NCBI GenBank assembly: GCA_028285625.1
Contig: JANQOX010000025.1
Coordinates: forward strand, 62,001-126,000
Direction of reading: 5' to 3'
Source: Myxococcota bacterium
GTDB taxonomy: Bacteria > Myxococcota_A > UBA9160 > UBA6930
DNA length: 64,000 bases
A program made the position numbers and the translations under genes. How positions within the stretch are numbered: position 1 is the stretch's first letter; each line of letters begins with the position of its first letter. The notes under the pieces were generated by a model, which did not search any database, had not been told where the DNA came from, and saw only the letters and a program-made list of their open reading frames with translations. Of the stretch, positions 18,114 through 26,923 are shown piece by piece.

Positions 18114-19823
18114 TCAAGCGGGCCGGGTGGCTCCTCGAACCAGGCGGCCCGGCAGCGCGCCGGTCGACTCCCCGTGTTCGAAGGTGACCTCACCGCACTG
18201 CACGGTCACGTCGTAGCCCGTGGCCCTTTGGAGCAGGCGCTTGCCGCCGGCGGGCAGGTCGCGAACGATCTCGGGCCGGCCGACGCCGAGGGCTTCGAAG
18301 TCGATGACGTTCAGGTCGGCGCGCATGCCGGGTTCCAGGGTGCCGCGGTCGCCCAGGCCGACGAGGCGCGCCGTGTCGTGGGTCTGGCTGCGGACCAGCT
18401 GCTCGAGGGGCAGCCGATCGCCTCGGGTGCGGTCCTTGCCCCAATGCGAGATCAGATACGTGGGGAAGCTGCCGTCGCAGATCATGCCGCAATGCGCGCC
18501 TGCGTCGCCGAGGCCCGGCACCGTGTGCGGGTGCGAGAGCATGCTGCGGATCGCTTCGAGGTCGAAGTCGGCGTAGTTGAGGAAGGGCCGGTAGAGGAGC
18601 GTGCGCCCCCCGTCGGCGAGAAGGTGGTCGTAGGCGACCTCGTTGGCGGCCATGCCGCGGCGATCGGCTTCGGCCTGCAGGCTCTGGCCGGGCTCGGGCT
18701 CGTAGTCCGGCGGGTCGCCGAGCAAGAAAAGCCGGTCGAATTGCCCGGCGATCATCTGGAGCCCGGGAGCCCCCTGCTCGGCGAGGATGGCGCGCCGCAG
18801 CTCGGGGTCGCGCATGCGCTCCACGCGCTCCGCCAACGGCAGCGCCGCGATGCGCGCGTAGCTCGGGTGGCTCGAGAACGGGTTCAGCGTGGCCTCGAGG
18901 CCGAGCAGGATGCCGATCGCCCGCGTCGCCACCTGCCCGCGCAGCGGAAGGCCGGCGGCGTTCGACCGTTCGAGCTGTTGGAGCTGCTCACGCCAGCCCT
19001 CCGGCGCGGCGTCGTGCTGGGCCAGCGAGACCGAAAGCGGGCGGCCGCCGGACGTCTCGACCATGCGGCGCAGCAGGTCCCACTCCGCTTCGCGCTGCAG
19101 GTGGTCCGTCACCACCTCGAATACCCCCTGGCCCACGTCGGCCAGCCCCGCCGCGATGCCGAGCAGCTCGTCGGCGCCCGCGGTCAGGCTGGGCGTATAG
19201 CGACCATCGCTGCTGCGGTGGTTCCGGGTGCGCGAGGTCGTGAACCCGAGCGCGCCCGCGGCGACCGCATCCCGAACCAGGTCACGCATCTGGGCGATCT
19301 CGTCCGGGCTGGGCGCGACTTCATGGTCGGCCCCACGCTCGCCCATCACGTAGAAGCGCAGGGCACCGTGGGGCATCTGCGCGCAGACGTCGAGCGCACG
19401 CGGCTTCTTCTCCAGTGCGTCCAGGTACTCGGGAAAGCTCTCCCAGCACCAGTCGATGCCCTCGGCCAGCGCGGTGCCCGGAATGTCCTCGACCCCCTCC
19501 ATGAGCTTGATCAGGTAGTCGTGGGTGCCGGGGCGAACGGGCGCGAAGCCCACGCCACAGTTGCCCATCACCACGGTGGTGACCCCGTGCCAGCACGAGG
19601 GCGTGAGCAGGCTGTCCCAGGTGGCCTGGCCGTCGTAGTGGGTGTGGACGTCTACCCAACCCGGGGTGACGAGTCGCCCCGCGGCGTCGATCTCCCGGTG
19701 AGCCCGCCCGTCGATGGGCCCCACCTCGGTGATGCGCCCGTCCAGGATGCCGATGTCGCCCTGGCGGGCGGGGCTTCCGGTTCCGTCGAGGATGCGGGCG
19801 TCGCGGATGGCGAGGTCGAGCAT
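18114..19823 (-). CDS. N-acyl-D-amino-acid deacylase-like amidohydrolase
   Basis: The 569-residue enzyme has the amidohydrolase metal motif VDVHTHYDGQ (His60, His62), a conserved Cys in VMGNCGVGFAP (Cys89) as in D-aminoacylases, and further downstream SHPHTVPGLGDAGAH with the late-barrel Asp. The family hydrolyses N-acyl-D-amino acids or related amides in the cytoplasm with one or two zinc ions. Length fits the larger amidohydrolase-3 branch. The ATG at 19823 begins the family's usual first strand (LDLAIRDARILDGTG). It is transcribed alone or with the SDR gene 100 bases upstream. Confidence 0.9.
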   Translation of the reverse strand: MLDLAIRDARILDGTGSPARQGDIGILDGRITEVGPIDGRAHREIDAAGRLVTPGWVDVHTHYDGQATWDSLLTPSCWHGVTTVVMGNCGVGFAPVRPGTHDYLIKLMEGVEDIPGTALAEGIDWCWESFPEYLDALEKKPRALDVCAQMPHGALRFYVMGERGADHEVAPSPDEIAQMRDLVRDAVAAGALGFTTSRTRNHRSSDGRYTPSLTAGADELLGIAAGLADVGQGVFEVVTDHLQREAEWDLLRRMVETSGGRPLSVSLAQHDAAPEGWREQLQQLERSNAAGLPLRGQVATRAIGILLGLEATLNPFSSHPSYARIAALPLAERVERMRDPELRRAILAEQGAPGLQMIAGQFDRLFLLGDPPDYEPEPGQSLQAEADRRGMAANEVAYDHLLADGGRTLLYRPFLNYADFDLEAIRSMLSHPHTVPGLGDAGAHCGMICDGSFPTYLISHWGKDRTRGDRLPLEQLVRSQTHDTARLVGLGDRGTLEPGMRADLNVIDFEALGVGRPEIVRDLPAGGKRLLQRATGYDVTVQCGEVTFEHGESTGALPGRLVRGATRPA

Positions 19824-19923
19824 GGGATCTCCGGGTCGCCCAGGCTGGGTGGGGGCGCAGCCTCTGGATCGTGCCGCATCGCTCCGGGCCCCGCCCGATC
19901 CCCCGGGCGGCGCGCCCGCGGGT

Positions 19924-20937
19924 TCAGGGCCGAGGTGCGAGCGAAGGCGCCTGGGCGGGGGTGAGCTCGCCCACCTCCACCAGCCAGCGGATGGCGTCGG
20001 TGAGCGTCTCGCGCACGGGTCGGAACTGCAGATCGAGCTCTTCGCAGGTGCGGCTGTCGTCGCTGGGGACGAACTGGGTGACGAACAGGGCCGCCTCGTG
20101 GGTCAAGGGGTAGTCGATGGGGAACAAGCGCTTCAGCCCGTCGAGGCCGCGACCTGCCGCACGCACCAGCCAGGGAGGCGCCGGGATCCGGCGCACGCGC
20201 CGGCCGACGATGTCTTCGCAGAGCGCGGCTTCGTCGGCCCAGGGCAGGAAGTGCCCCCCGGCCATGTAGCGCCTCGAGCCGCGTCCCGGTGCGCAGGCGG
20301 CCGTGGCGACCCGAGCGAGGTCGCGCACGTCGACGCATCCCGCACCGCCGCTGGTGAGGATCCAGCCAAAGCGGAGGCGATCGCGCAGGCCCTTCATGGT
20401 GTCACTGGGCCCCGGGTCGTCCGGCCCGATCACCCCGGACGGATAGATCGACACGATCGGGGCGCCCCCAGCCTGCAGTTCGCGCACGATGCGCTCGCCC
20501 TCGGCCTTGCTGCGCCCGTACGCCGTCTCGAGGTGGGCAATGGGGTCGTCGGGCTTCATCACGGGCCCCGGCGGGGGGAACATCGTGGCGATGGAGGACA
20601 CATAGAGGACGGGGTCGAGGCCGCGCTCGGCCGCCTGGACCACGACGTTGCGGATGCCGGCCACGTTGTCGTCGTAGATGCCGCTGCGTGCCGCGATGTC
20701 GACGTTGGCGGCAGCGTGGAGCACGGCATCGCAGCCGTCGAGAGCCTTGGCGACCGCCGTGGCGTCCGTCATGTCGCCCTGGACGACGTCCCCGAACGTC
20801 ACCCCGCGGGACGCCTCCACGCGCCGCACGCGTTCGGGCGTGCGGGCCAGCAGCCGCAGGTCGTGGCCGGCCCGGATCAGGGCCTCGGCCGCGTGCGAGC
20901 CCACGAACCCCGTGGCGCCGGTGACCAAAATCTTCAC
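19924..20937 (-). CDS. extended SDR NAD-dependent epimerase/dehydratase family protein
   Basis: This 337-residue protein has the Rossmann motif GATGFVG (residues 7-13) and the catalytic Ser115 with Tyr140-x3-Lys144 (YGRSK). The substrate half ends in a region like dihydroflavonol-reductase and 3-beta-hydroxysteroid-type proteins (REYxxT-like assembly of RPVRETLTDAIRWL). It should oxidise, reduce or epimerise a sugar, sterol-like or phenolic substrate. The GTG at 20937 is chosen because VKILVTGATG is the expected N-terminus. The frame is open further upstream but runs through the divergent gene's promoter. Confidence 0.88.
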   Translation of the reverse strand: MKILVTGATGFVGSHAAEALIRAGHDLRLLARTPERVRRVEASRGVTFGDVVQGDMTDATAVAKALDGCDAVLHAAANVDIAARSGIYDDNVAGIRNVVVQAAERGLDPVLYVSSIATMFPPPGPVMKPDDPIAHLETAYGRSKAEGERIVRELQAGGAPIVSIYPSGVIGPDDPGPSDTMKGLRDRLRFGWILTSGGAGCVDVRDLARVATAACAPGRGSRRYMAGGHFLPWADEAALCEDIVGRRVRRIPAPPWLVRAAGRGLDGLKRLFPIDYPLTHEAALFVTQFVPSDDSRTCEELDLQFRPVRETLTDAIRWLVEVGELTPAQAPSLAPRP

Positions 20938-21059
20938 GAAGCGCCGAGGATAGACGCTCCACCGGTCCCTGCGCGCGAGGGGGGTACAAAGCTCGGCGAG
21001 GGAGGTGAAACCCCGAGCCGGGATGGCTCGTATACTCCCAGGTGCGGGAGGAGACATCG

Positions 21060-22118
21060 ATGCACGGTACGAAGAGTGGGAAGAGCAGGGCGGCTTTGGG
21101 ACGGATCGAGCGCCTGCGAAGCCTGGCCATGGGGGCCATGGCCCTCGGTCTGGTGCTCGCGGTGGGCGGCATGGCGGCAGCACAGCCCGCGCCGACTGCG
21201 CGCTACCGCGTCACCTTCGAGTCGGACTGGACGGCAGCCAACCACCCCATCGACTACCCGACGGGGATCGCGCACTTCTCGCCGCTCCTGGTGGTGACCC
21301 ACGACTCCGACGTCGAGTTCTGGGCACCCGGGCAGCTCGCCTCGCCGGGCATCGAGAACATGGCCGAGAACGGCGCCAGTTCACCCTTCGACTCCGAGGT
21401 GGCGGCCGCGGTACTGGCCGGCGACGCCGACCCGCTCCTGGTCGATCCGCGCGGAGGCATCGGAGGGGACGACGACACCAGCGTGGTGATCACCGCGAGC
21501 CAGGCCCACCCCCTGCTCACCGCCGTGGCCATGTTGGCCCCGAGCCCGGACTGGTTCGTGGGCGTCCACGGCGAGGCGCTGTTCACGGCCGGCGACTGGC
21601 TGCCCGGTGCAGAGTTCTCGCTGTTCACCTACGACGCGGGAACCGATGACGGCGCGACGTTCACGGCCGATGACATCGAGTCGGTCCCCCACGTGCCGAT
21701 CTCGCTCGAGACGTCGGGCTCGCTGGGCAACGGCATCCCGATCGGGCGCTTCCTCGTCACGCGGCTTGCGGCCCCGGAGTGCGACATCAACGTCACCCAG
21801 ACGAGCTACGGCGTCGGCGAGACCATTGCGCTCGACCGCTTCCAGATCCAGAACCCCGGAGGCGAGGCCGGTGCCGCCGAGTTCAAGTTCTGGATCGCCG
21901 TCGGAGACACCGAGATCGGCGTGTTCAACATGGGCCACGACAACAGCTTCGTGATCGACGCGCTCGACGTGCTCGACCTGGGCGCCCAGGCGCTGGCGAC
22001 CGTCGAGGCGGGATTCCCGAGCGGCACCTGGCAGGTGGGCTGCCGGCTGCTGAACCCGACCACCGGCGAGCTCTACGATGCCGACATCGTGAGCTTCGAG
22101 GTGGATGGAGAGAACTAG
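21060..22118 (+). CDS. secreted spondin-domain protein
   Basis: The 352-residue product has a Sec signal peptide after a basic N-terminus (cleavage about AAAQP). Residues 45-225 match the spondin_N domain, first described in animal F-spondin: YRVTFESDWTAANHPIDYPTGIAHFSPL, VEFWAPGQLASPGIENMAENG and SPDWFVGVHG. In bacteria its role is unknown. It is probably an extracellular or periplasmic binding domain. The C-terminal hundred residues form a beta-rich module of unknown type. GGGAGGAG at 21046-21053 sets the ATG at 21060. Upstream is the divergent SDR gene. Confidence 0.88.
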   Translation: MHGTKSGKSRAALGRIERLRSLAMGAMALGLVLAVGGMAAAQPAPTARYRVTFESDWTAANHPIDYPTGIAHFSPLLVVTHDSDVEFWAPGQLASPGIENMAENGASSPFDSEVAAAVLAGDADPLLVDPRGGIGGDDDTSVVITASQAHPLLTAVAMLAPSPDWFVGVHGEALFTAGDWLPGAEFSLFTYDAGTDDGATFTADDIESVPHVPISLETSGSLGNGIPIGRFLVTRLAAPECDINVTQTSYGVGETIALDRFQIQNPGGEAGAAEFKFWIAVGDTEIGVFNMGHDNSFVIDALDVLDLGAQALATVEAGFPSGTWQVGCRLLNPTTGELYDADIVSFEVDGEN

Positions 22119-22152
22119 TCGACGGCGCCCAGTCCCAGCGGTCGCGGTCGGC

Positions 22153-22719
22153 CTAGGAGCCGGCCGCGGCCTCCCCGGCCGGCGGCGGGAAGTCGGCGAG
22201 CATCCGGCGCACGGCCTCGCGCACGCGGGCCACGCGTTCGACGTCGGTCTCGTCCGGCGTCACCGTGGCCGTGGCGCGACCGCGCCACAGCACGTCGGTG
22301 GTTCGCGGCGTGAACATCACGAGTTCGAGCGAGCCGGCTTCGCCGGCGAGGTAGGTCCGCTGGCTCCCGCCGCTGGCCCACGCCGATCGACCGGGGGTCT
22401 GCTCGCCTTCGAACTGACCCGTTGCGGTGCGGCGCTCGAGCATGCCCTTGTATCCGACCCAGAAGTCGGCTTCTTCCGGCGCGACCTCGGTGAAGCCGCC
22501 GCCCTCGAGAAGGGTACGGACCTCGCCCGCCACCTGGGCGTCCATCAGGTCGGGATCGAGACGGACCCCTTCGTGCATGGTCCCGACCGGCGCAAACGAC
22601 CAGTGCCGCATGCCCGTGAAGTCGGTGCCGGGGGTCAGCTGGGTCTGGATCCCCAGGTTGCCGCAGCCGAGCAGCAGGGCTGCCAGCAGGAGGGGGACGA
22701 CGGGTCGCGCGATGAGCAT
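22153..22719 (-). CDS. DUF4136 lipoprotein
   Basis: The product is a 188-residue lipoprotein with the lipobox LLGC after a short signal. The mature part TDFTGMRHWSFAP, the central EADFWVGYKGMLE and the strand LVMFTPRTTDVLWRGRATATV are characteristic of DUF4136, a family of small outer-membrane lipoproteins of unknown function common in proteobacteria. It converges on the spondin gene and is divergent from the LolA-like gene 60 bases away. Nothing in the neighbourhood shows a specific task. Confidence 0.87.
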   Translation of the reverse strand: MLIARPVVPLLLAALLLGCGNLGIQTQLTPGTDFTGMRHWSFAPVGTMHEGVRLDPDLMDAQVAGEVRTLLEGGGFTEVAPEEADFWVGYKGMLERRTATGQFEGEQTPGRSAWASGGSQRTYLAGEAGSLELVMFTPRTTDVLWRGRATATVTPDETDVERVARVREAVRRMLADFPPPAGEAAAGS

Positions 22720-22779
22720 GGCGAGAGGCTAGCGCCGGGCGCCGACGGGGTCTTTCCTCGCGCCCGATTCGGTGTGACC

Positions 22780-23592
22780 ATGGCCGGGATGCCGCGCCCC
22801 AGCGCTCCCGGCCCCATCGCGGTCATCGCAGCCGTGACCGTCTCGCTCGCCGCCTTCGCGGCGCCCGGCCATGCCGAGGACGTCCTGGCCGAGATCGAGG
22901 CCTGCATGCTGGCGCAGACGCCCCAGGACAGCAGTGTCCAGGAGGTGCTGTTCCAGTCGCAGCGCAAGGACAGCGACCCGAGGGAAATTCGCAGCGAGGT
23001 CGTCTGGAAGCGCTTCGGAGAGCGCCGGCGGGTGCTGACGCGGGTGGAATACCCCGACGACCTGCGCGGCTCGGCCGTGCTGATGATCGAGCGCAAGAAC
23101 GCCGGCGTCGACATCTTCACCTACCTGCCCGAGCTGAAGAAGGTGCGCCGGATCAGCAGCAAGACCCTGCGCGGCAACCTGTTCGGAAGTGACTTTACTT
23201 ACGAGGACTTCCAGCTCCTTCATGGGATGGCACTCGAAGGGCAGACCGAGGTCCTGCCCGACCGCGAGGTCGGCGGATCGCCCGCCTGGGTCATCGAACG
23301 CCGGCCCTCCGCCGAGAGCGGCTCGGGCTACGAGCGGGTCCTCGTCACCATCGAGAAGGAGCGCTGCCTGATCGCCGGTGCCGAGATGTTCGAGCCCGGC
23401 TCCGACGAGCCTCGGAAGCGCCTCACCACCGACCTCGAGGCCGTGTTCGAGCAGGACGGCATCCGACTGATCGAGAAGGTCCGCCTCGACGACCTGCGTC
23501 GCGACAGCAGTACTCGCCTCGAGCTGCTCTCGGTCGACCTCGACCAGAAGGTCAAGAAGCGCGACCTCGACGTGTCGGCGCTCGAACGCTGA
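22780..23592 (+). CDS. periplasmic outer-membrane lipoprotein-sorting (LolA-like) protein
   Basis: This 270-residue protein has a signal peptide ending near GHAEDV. The body (REIRSEVVWKRFGERRRVLTRVEYPDDLRGSAVLMIE..DIFTYLPELKKVRRISSKTLRGNLFGSDFTYEDF) is the LolA-like half-barrel found beside RND transporters, where it probably carries a lipid or lipoprotein between membranes. ATG 22780 and GTG 22774 are both possible. ATG 22789 would also leave a full signal peptide. The stop is ten bases before the RND gene, so the two form an operon for export of a lipidic substrate. Confidence 0.88.
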   Translation: MAGMPRPSAPGPIAVIAAVTVSLAAFAAPGHAEDVLAEIEACMLAQTPQDSSVQEVLFQSQRKDSDPREIRSEVVWKRFGERRRVLTRVEYPDDLRGSAVLMIERKNAGVDIFTYLPELKKVRRISSKTLRGNLFGSDFTYEDFQLLHGMALEGQTEVLPDREVGGSPAWVIERRPSAESGSGYERVLVTIEKERCLIAGAEMFEPGSDEPRKRLTTDLEAVFEQDGIRLIEKVRLDDLRRDSSTRLELLSVDLDQKVKKRDLDVSALER

Positions 23593-23602
23593 CCCGCGCC
23601 TC

Positions 23603-26600
23603 GTGAGCCGCCTGCAGCCCCTGGACCGCGCGCTGGACTGGTTTCCCAGGCACGCCGGCTGGGTGCTGATCGCGACACTCGCCGTGACGGCGGGGGCCGT
23701 GCACTTGATCGTGGACGTCCGCACCGGCGCGCCGCGCCTGGCCATGGACGCGTCGAGCGACCGGCTGTTGCCCGAGGACGACCCGGGCCGGCGCTTTCTC
23801 GAGCAGACGCAGCGCGTGTTCGGCAAGGACGAGACGCTGCTCATCGCCCACGCCAGCGACGACGTGTTCACCGCGGAGAGTCTCGCCCGGGTCGATGCGA
23901 TCACCCGCGCGGTGGCGCAGCTCGAGGGCGTGGAGCGCGTGCTCTCGATCACGAACGCCGTCGGTATCCGCGCGCGCGATGGCGACGTCGAGATCGGCCC
24001 GTTCGTGAGCGGGATCCCGGACGACCCCGCAGCCCTCGACGCGCTTCGCAGCGAGCTTCGTGACGACCCCCTGGTCGGGAGCAGCCTGGTCTCCGCCGAT
24101 GAACGCGTGACGGCCATCCTGGTCTACTTCCTGCCGATGAGCCATCGCGAGTTCGCCGAGCGCGGTCTCGACGAAGCGATCGTGGCGCTCGCCGAGGCCG
24201 AGCGTGGCCACGGCGAGGTCTGGATCACCGGTGGGCCCCACGTGCGCCGGGCCACCGCCCGCGTGCTGATCGGCGAGACCGTCGGGCTCTCGCTGGGGAT
24301 CCTCGCCGTGCTCGCGATCGTGTTGGCCCTGGCGTTCCGGACCCTGCGCGGCGTCGTCCTGCCGCTGCTCACGGTGGTGATTGCGATCCTCTGGACACTG
24401 GGCGCCGTGGCTCTCGTAGGCCGGCCCCTGAACGCCGTGACGGCCCTGGTGCCCCCGCTGCTCACGGCGCTGGGCCTGTCCTACGCCATCCACGTCGTGG
24501 CCTCCTGGTACGACGTGCTGCGCGCCGACCCGGAGCGGCCCGGGCGCGAAATCGTGGCCGAGGCCACGCGCGAGGTGGCGCTGCCGGTGGGCCTCACCGG
24601 GCTCACCACCGCGGCCGGCCTGGGCTCGCTGCTGCTCTCGCCGTTGGTGGCCGTGCGCGAGTTCGGTCTGTTCACCGTGCTCGGCGTGCTGAGCGTGATG
24701 ATCGTCTCGCTCACCTTCACACCGGCGCTGCTGGCCGTGCTGGGGACACCGCGACGGGTTCCCGACGCGGCCCGGGGCGGCGGGTTCGATCGCTTCTCGC
24801 TGCGCATGGCGCGCTTCGACGTGGCGAACCGCCGCTGGATCTTCCTGGTCTCGGCGGGCGTGTTCGCGGTGGCGCTGTTCGGTGCGAGCCAGCTGCGGGT
24901 CGGGACCCAGCAGGTGGCGAAGTTTCCGGCCGATGCGCCCGTGCGCGTGCACTTCGAGAACGTGAACGAGGCGCTCGGCGGAGCGAATCCGCTCTACGTG
25001 GTGGTCTCGTCCGACGCGCCCGACGCCTGGAAGGAGCCCGAGAACCTGCGCGCGCTGGCCTCGCTCCAGGAGTGGCTGGTGGCACAGCCCGAAGTCGGCG
25101 GGGCCCTGTCCGTGGTGGACTTCCTCTCCCTGCTGAACCAGGGCTTCCAGGGGGGAGGCGAAGAGCACCGAACCGTGCCCGCCAGCCGCCGGTTGGTGAG
25201 CCAGTTGCTCTTCTTCGGGGCCAGCGAAGAACTCGACCGCTTCGTGGGCCCGGACTACCAGATGGCCAGCATTCACGTGCGCGCGCGGGTGATCGACTCC
25301 GAAGACGTCGGCCGGCTGGCTGCGCGCATCGACGCGCGCCTGGCCGAGCTCCCCGGTCACCTGGAAGGCCGCGTCACCGGCACGGCCGTGGTTCTGGCCG
25401 GGGCCCTCGAGGACGTGGTGCGAGGCCAGACCCGGAGCCTGCTCTTCGCCTTCGGGGTGATCTACCTGATCCTCTCGGCGCTGTTCGTGTCGCTCCGGAT
25501 CGGGCTGCTGGCGCTGATCCCGAACGCGCTGCCGGTGGCGGCCTATTTCGGTGCCCTCGGCTGGCTGGGCGTGCGGCTCGATCCCGGTTCGAGCCTGGTG
25601 GCGCCCATGGTGCTGGGCATCGCCGTAGACGACACCATCCACTACTTCGCGCGGTTCATCGCCGACTGTCGGCGCACCGCGGACGAGGAGGGCGCGACGG
25701 CCTCGGCCCTGCGTGCCGTCGGCCGACCGGTGACCGTGACGACGCTCGCGCTCTGCGCGGGCTTTCTGGTGCTCACCACCAGCGACCTGCGCACCACCTC
25801 CGAGCTGGGTGCGCTGGCGGCGTTCGCGCTGGTCGCGGCCTGGGCCACGGACTACGTGCTCACGCCCGCGCTCTGTTCGGGCATGCGGATCGCGACGCTC
25901 TGGGATCTGCTGAGCCTCGACCTGGGCGCCGAGCCGCACAAGGAGATCCGCCTGCTCCACGGGCTGCGCGCGGGGCAGGCGCGCATGGTGGCGCTGCTCG
26001 CCAGCGTGGTGCCGGTGCGGGCTGGCGAGCGGCTCTTCGGTGCGGGAGAACCCGGCGACGCCGTCTACGCGGTGGTCGAGGGCCGTCTGCAGGCCTCGGT
26101 CGGCGGCGCGGACGGGCGCGTGGTGCTGGCAGAGCTCGGCCGGGGCGACGTCGTCGGCGAGATCGGACATCTGCACCTGGCGCGCTCGGCCGACGTCGAC
26201 GCGTTGGAGGACGCGCGCCTGCTTCGGCTCACCGACGGCGCCATGGCGCGGCTGGTGCGCCGCTCGCCTCGGATCGCGGCCGTGATGTATCGCAACCTGA
26301 GTGGCCTGGCCTCCGAGCGCCTGGCACGCGCCGCCGCGGATCTCGGGGGAGCGGCCCAGGCCGTCGAGGTCTCGGCTTCGGGCCCGGTGTCGGCGTCGGG
26401 GCATGCGCTCGCCGCCGCGTTCTTCGACGACCGCGACCGCGGCGATGCGCAGGCGGTCTCGCCCGACACGCTCGGTCCCGGGGCTTCGATGCTCCGGGAG
26501 GTGGGTCTTCCGCCCGACGCGGTGATGGCGGTGGCCCTCCTGCCGCTGGCGGAGGTCGCTTGGTCCGATGGCTCGGTCGAGCCTCGAGAGCGACAGGCGC

Positions 26601-26899
26601 TGCTGGATGCGGCGCAGGCGGTCGGCATGGACGGGGATGGCGCCGCGATCGAGCGTCTCGAGCACTTCCTCGCCGAGCGTCCCTCGCGCGAGCTGATGCG
26701 CCTGTGGGAGGACACGGTGCGCGAGGTCTGCCGGGTGCTGTCGGTCGAGGGCCGCCTGCGCCTGGAACGAGAGCTCATGGGCGGCGCGCACCGGCTCGCC
26801 CAGGCGGCGGGGGGCTTCCTGGGTCTCGCCAGTGTCTCCCGCCACGAGGACGAGGCGCTCACGCGACTGGCCCAGGCTTTCGAACGCGACGGAGGCTGA
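23603..26899 (+). CDS. RND/MMPL transporter fused to cyclic-nucleotide-binding and TerB-like domains
   Basis: The 1098-residue protein has the twelve-helix, two-loop MMPL/RND layout, with helices near residues 18-36, 225-440 and 610-770 and periplasmic loops between. Both membrane halves hold the family turn (VPPLLTALGLSYAIHVVASWYD; VAPMVLGIAVDDTIHYFARF, with paired Asp of proton relay type). Residues about 793-906 form a CRP-like cyclic-nucleotide-binding domain (FGAGEPGDAVYAVVEGRL, GRGDVVGEIGHL). Residues about 969-1093 resemble TerB (LPLAEVAWSDGSVEPRERQAL). RND export is therefore probably gated by a cytoplasmic ligand. The GTG start follows the LolA-like gene. Confidence 0.9.
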   Translation: MSRLQPLDRALDWFPRHAGWVLIATLAVTAGAVHLIVDVRTGAPRLAMDASSDRLLPEDDPGRRFLEQTQRVFGKDETLLIAHASDDVFTAESLARVDAITRAVAQLEGVERVLSITNAVGIRARDGDVEIGPFVSGIPDDPAALDALRSELRDDPLVGSSLVSADERVTAILVYFLPMSHREFAERGLDEAIVALAEAERGHGEVWITGGPHVRRATARVLIGETVGLSLGILAVLAIVLALAFRTLRGVVLPLLTVVIAILWTLGAVALVGRPLNAVTALVPPLLTALGLSYAIHVVASWYDVLRADPERPGREIVAEATREVALPVGLTGLTTAAGLGSLLLSPLVAVREFGLFTVLGVLSVMIVSLTFTPALLAVLGTPRRVPDAARGGGFDRFSLRMARFDVANRRWIFLVSAGVFAVALFGASQLRVGTQQVAKFPADAPVRVHFENVNEALGGANPLYVVVSSDAPDAWKEPENLRALASLQEWLVAQPEVGGALSVVDFLSLLNQGFQGGGEEHRTVPASRRLVSQLLFFGASEELDRFVGPDYQMASIHVRARVIDSEDVGRLAARIDARLAELPGHLEGRVTGTAVVLAGALEDVVRGQTRSLLFAFGVIYLILSALFVSLRIGLLALIPNALPVAAYFGALGWLGVRLDPGSSLVAPMVLGIAVDDTIHYFARFIADCRRTADEEGATASALRAVGRPVTVTTLALCAGFLVLTTSDLRTTSELGALAAFALVAAWATDYVLTPALCSGMRIATLWDLLSLDLGAEPHKEIRLLHGLRAGQARMVALLASVVPVRAGERLFGAGEPGDAVYAVVEGRLQASVGGADGRVVLAELGRGDVVGEIGHLHLARSADVDALEDARLLRLTDGAMARLVRRSPRIAAVMYRNLSGLASERLARAAADLGGAAQAVEVSASGPVSASGHALAAAFFDDRDRGDAQAVSPDTLGPGASMLREVGLPPDAVMAVALLPLAEVAWSDGSVEPRERQALLDAAQAVGMDGDGAAIERLEHFLAERPSRELMRLWEDTVREVCRVLSVEGRLRLERELMGGAHRLAQAAGGFLGLASVSRHEDEALTRLAQAFERDGG

Positions 26900-26923
26900 G
26901 GCCGCTGGCGCCGGGCGAGTCGC

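Noticed and set aside
23552..26845. Open reverse-strand frame of about 1100 codons opposite the RND gene
   Set aside because: It has low-complexity His/Arg/Gln-rich sequence typical of antisense in GC-rich DNA; the forward strand is a clear transporter.
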